From NCBI GenBank assembly GCA_014706295.1, contig JACSVZ010000002.1:131201431-131265430 (forward strand): 64,000 nucleotides of DNA, in the 5' to 3' direction. A program made the position numbers and the translations under genes. This stretch comes from Lycocorax pyrrhopterus obiensis (taxonomy: Eukaryota > Chordata > Aves > Passeriformes > Paradisaeidae). The notes below the pieces were generated by a model, which saw only the letters and a program-made list of their open reading frames with translations, ran no database searches and had not been told where the DNA came from. Every line of letters begins with the position of its first letter. Position 1 is the stretch's first letter. Positions 63,735 to 64,000 of the stretch are shown here, in pieces.

Positions 63735-64000
63735 AGGATGGGTCAATAGCATCCTGGCCTGTATCAGGAATAGTGTGGCCAGCGGGACCAGGGCAGTGAT
63801 TGTCCCTCTGTACTCGGCACTGGTGAGGCCACACCTCAAGGTCTGTGTCCAGTTCTGGGCCACTTACTACAGGAAGGACATTGAGGTGCTGGAGCTTGTC
63901 CAGAGAAGGGCACTGGAGCTGGGGAATGGTTTAGAGCACAAGTCCTGTGAGGAGCAGCTGAGGGAGCTGGGGGTGTTTAGTCTGGAGCAAAGGAGGCTCA
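63735..64000 (+). mobile_element. CR1 LINE fragment, cut by the window edge
   Basis: The sequence reads as the C-terminal end of CR1 ORF2: LVRPHLK-like codons around GGTGAGGCCACACCTCAAGG, then the segment containing CAGTTCTGGGCC and CTGAGGGAGCTGGGGGTGTT. The frame is broken relative to an intact element. The 3' end lies beyond position 64000. Confidence 0.92.

Noticed and set aside
1..64000. Search for CRISPR arrays, phage, bacterial operons, tRNA or rRNA genes
   Set aside because: Nothing of the kind is visible; the sequence is an ordinary vertebrate gene region.

Overview
This window is vertebrate nuclear DNA, almost certainly from a bird. It is intron-rich and AT-rich, and its only recognisable interspersed repeats are CR1 LINEs. 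These include young copies with the avian-type 3' end (repeats of a GATTCTGT-like octamer) and one much older CR1-L-like copy. There is no operon structure, tRNA, rRNA or CRISPR array.

One gene fills the window: RGS22 (regulator of G-protein signalling 22), on the minus strand. I could follow it from its start codon in a CpG island (60333) to its stop codon (2163). It has 26 coding exons, and splice phase agrees across every junction except two places described below. The model encodes about 1285 residues if two single-base problems are discounted (about 1265 with an alternative splice acceptor at exon 11). As I remember it, the human protein is about 1264 residues. From the N terminus there is a conserved ciliary/testis-type N-terminal region (exons 1-6), a variable linker (exons 7-8), a WW-rich helical RGS-like block (exons 8-10), a second linker (exons 11-12), then three successive RGS or RGS-like helical regions (exons 13-15, 17-19 and 21-23) and a short variable tail (exons 24-26).

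Layout: 1-2162 is the 3' flank and probable 3' UTR, with a GC-elevated unassigned block at about 320-1390. The gene runs from 2163 to 60333. The CpG-island promoter is at about 60140-60530. 60530-63730 is 5' flanking DNA with nothing recognisable. 63735-64000 is a CR1 that runs off the right edge.

Most notable points: a reading-frame break in exon 8 with a sharp switch between two long open frames; a phase conflict at exon 11; a GC-AG intron after exon 20; a hexapeptide repeat in exon 24; a 99-bp promoter-like segment present twice in intron 23/24; a perfect 75-bp tandem duplication in intron 3; and an out-of-frame upstream ATG with an RFX-like half-site in the promoter. I found no convincing new system. 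The frame breaks are the items most worth checking, because they are either assembly or sequencing errors, hidden splicing, or real decay of RGS22 in this lineage. Identification of RGS22 rests on comparison with the human protein from memory, not on a database search.
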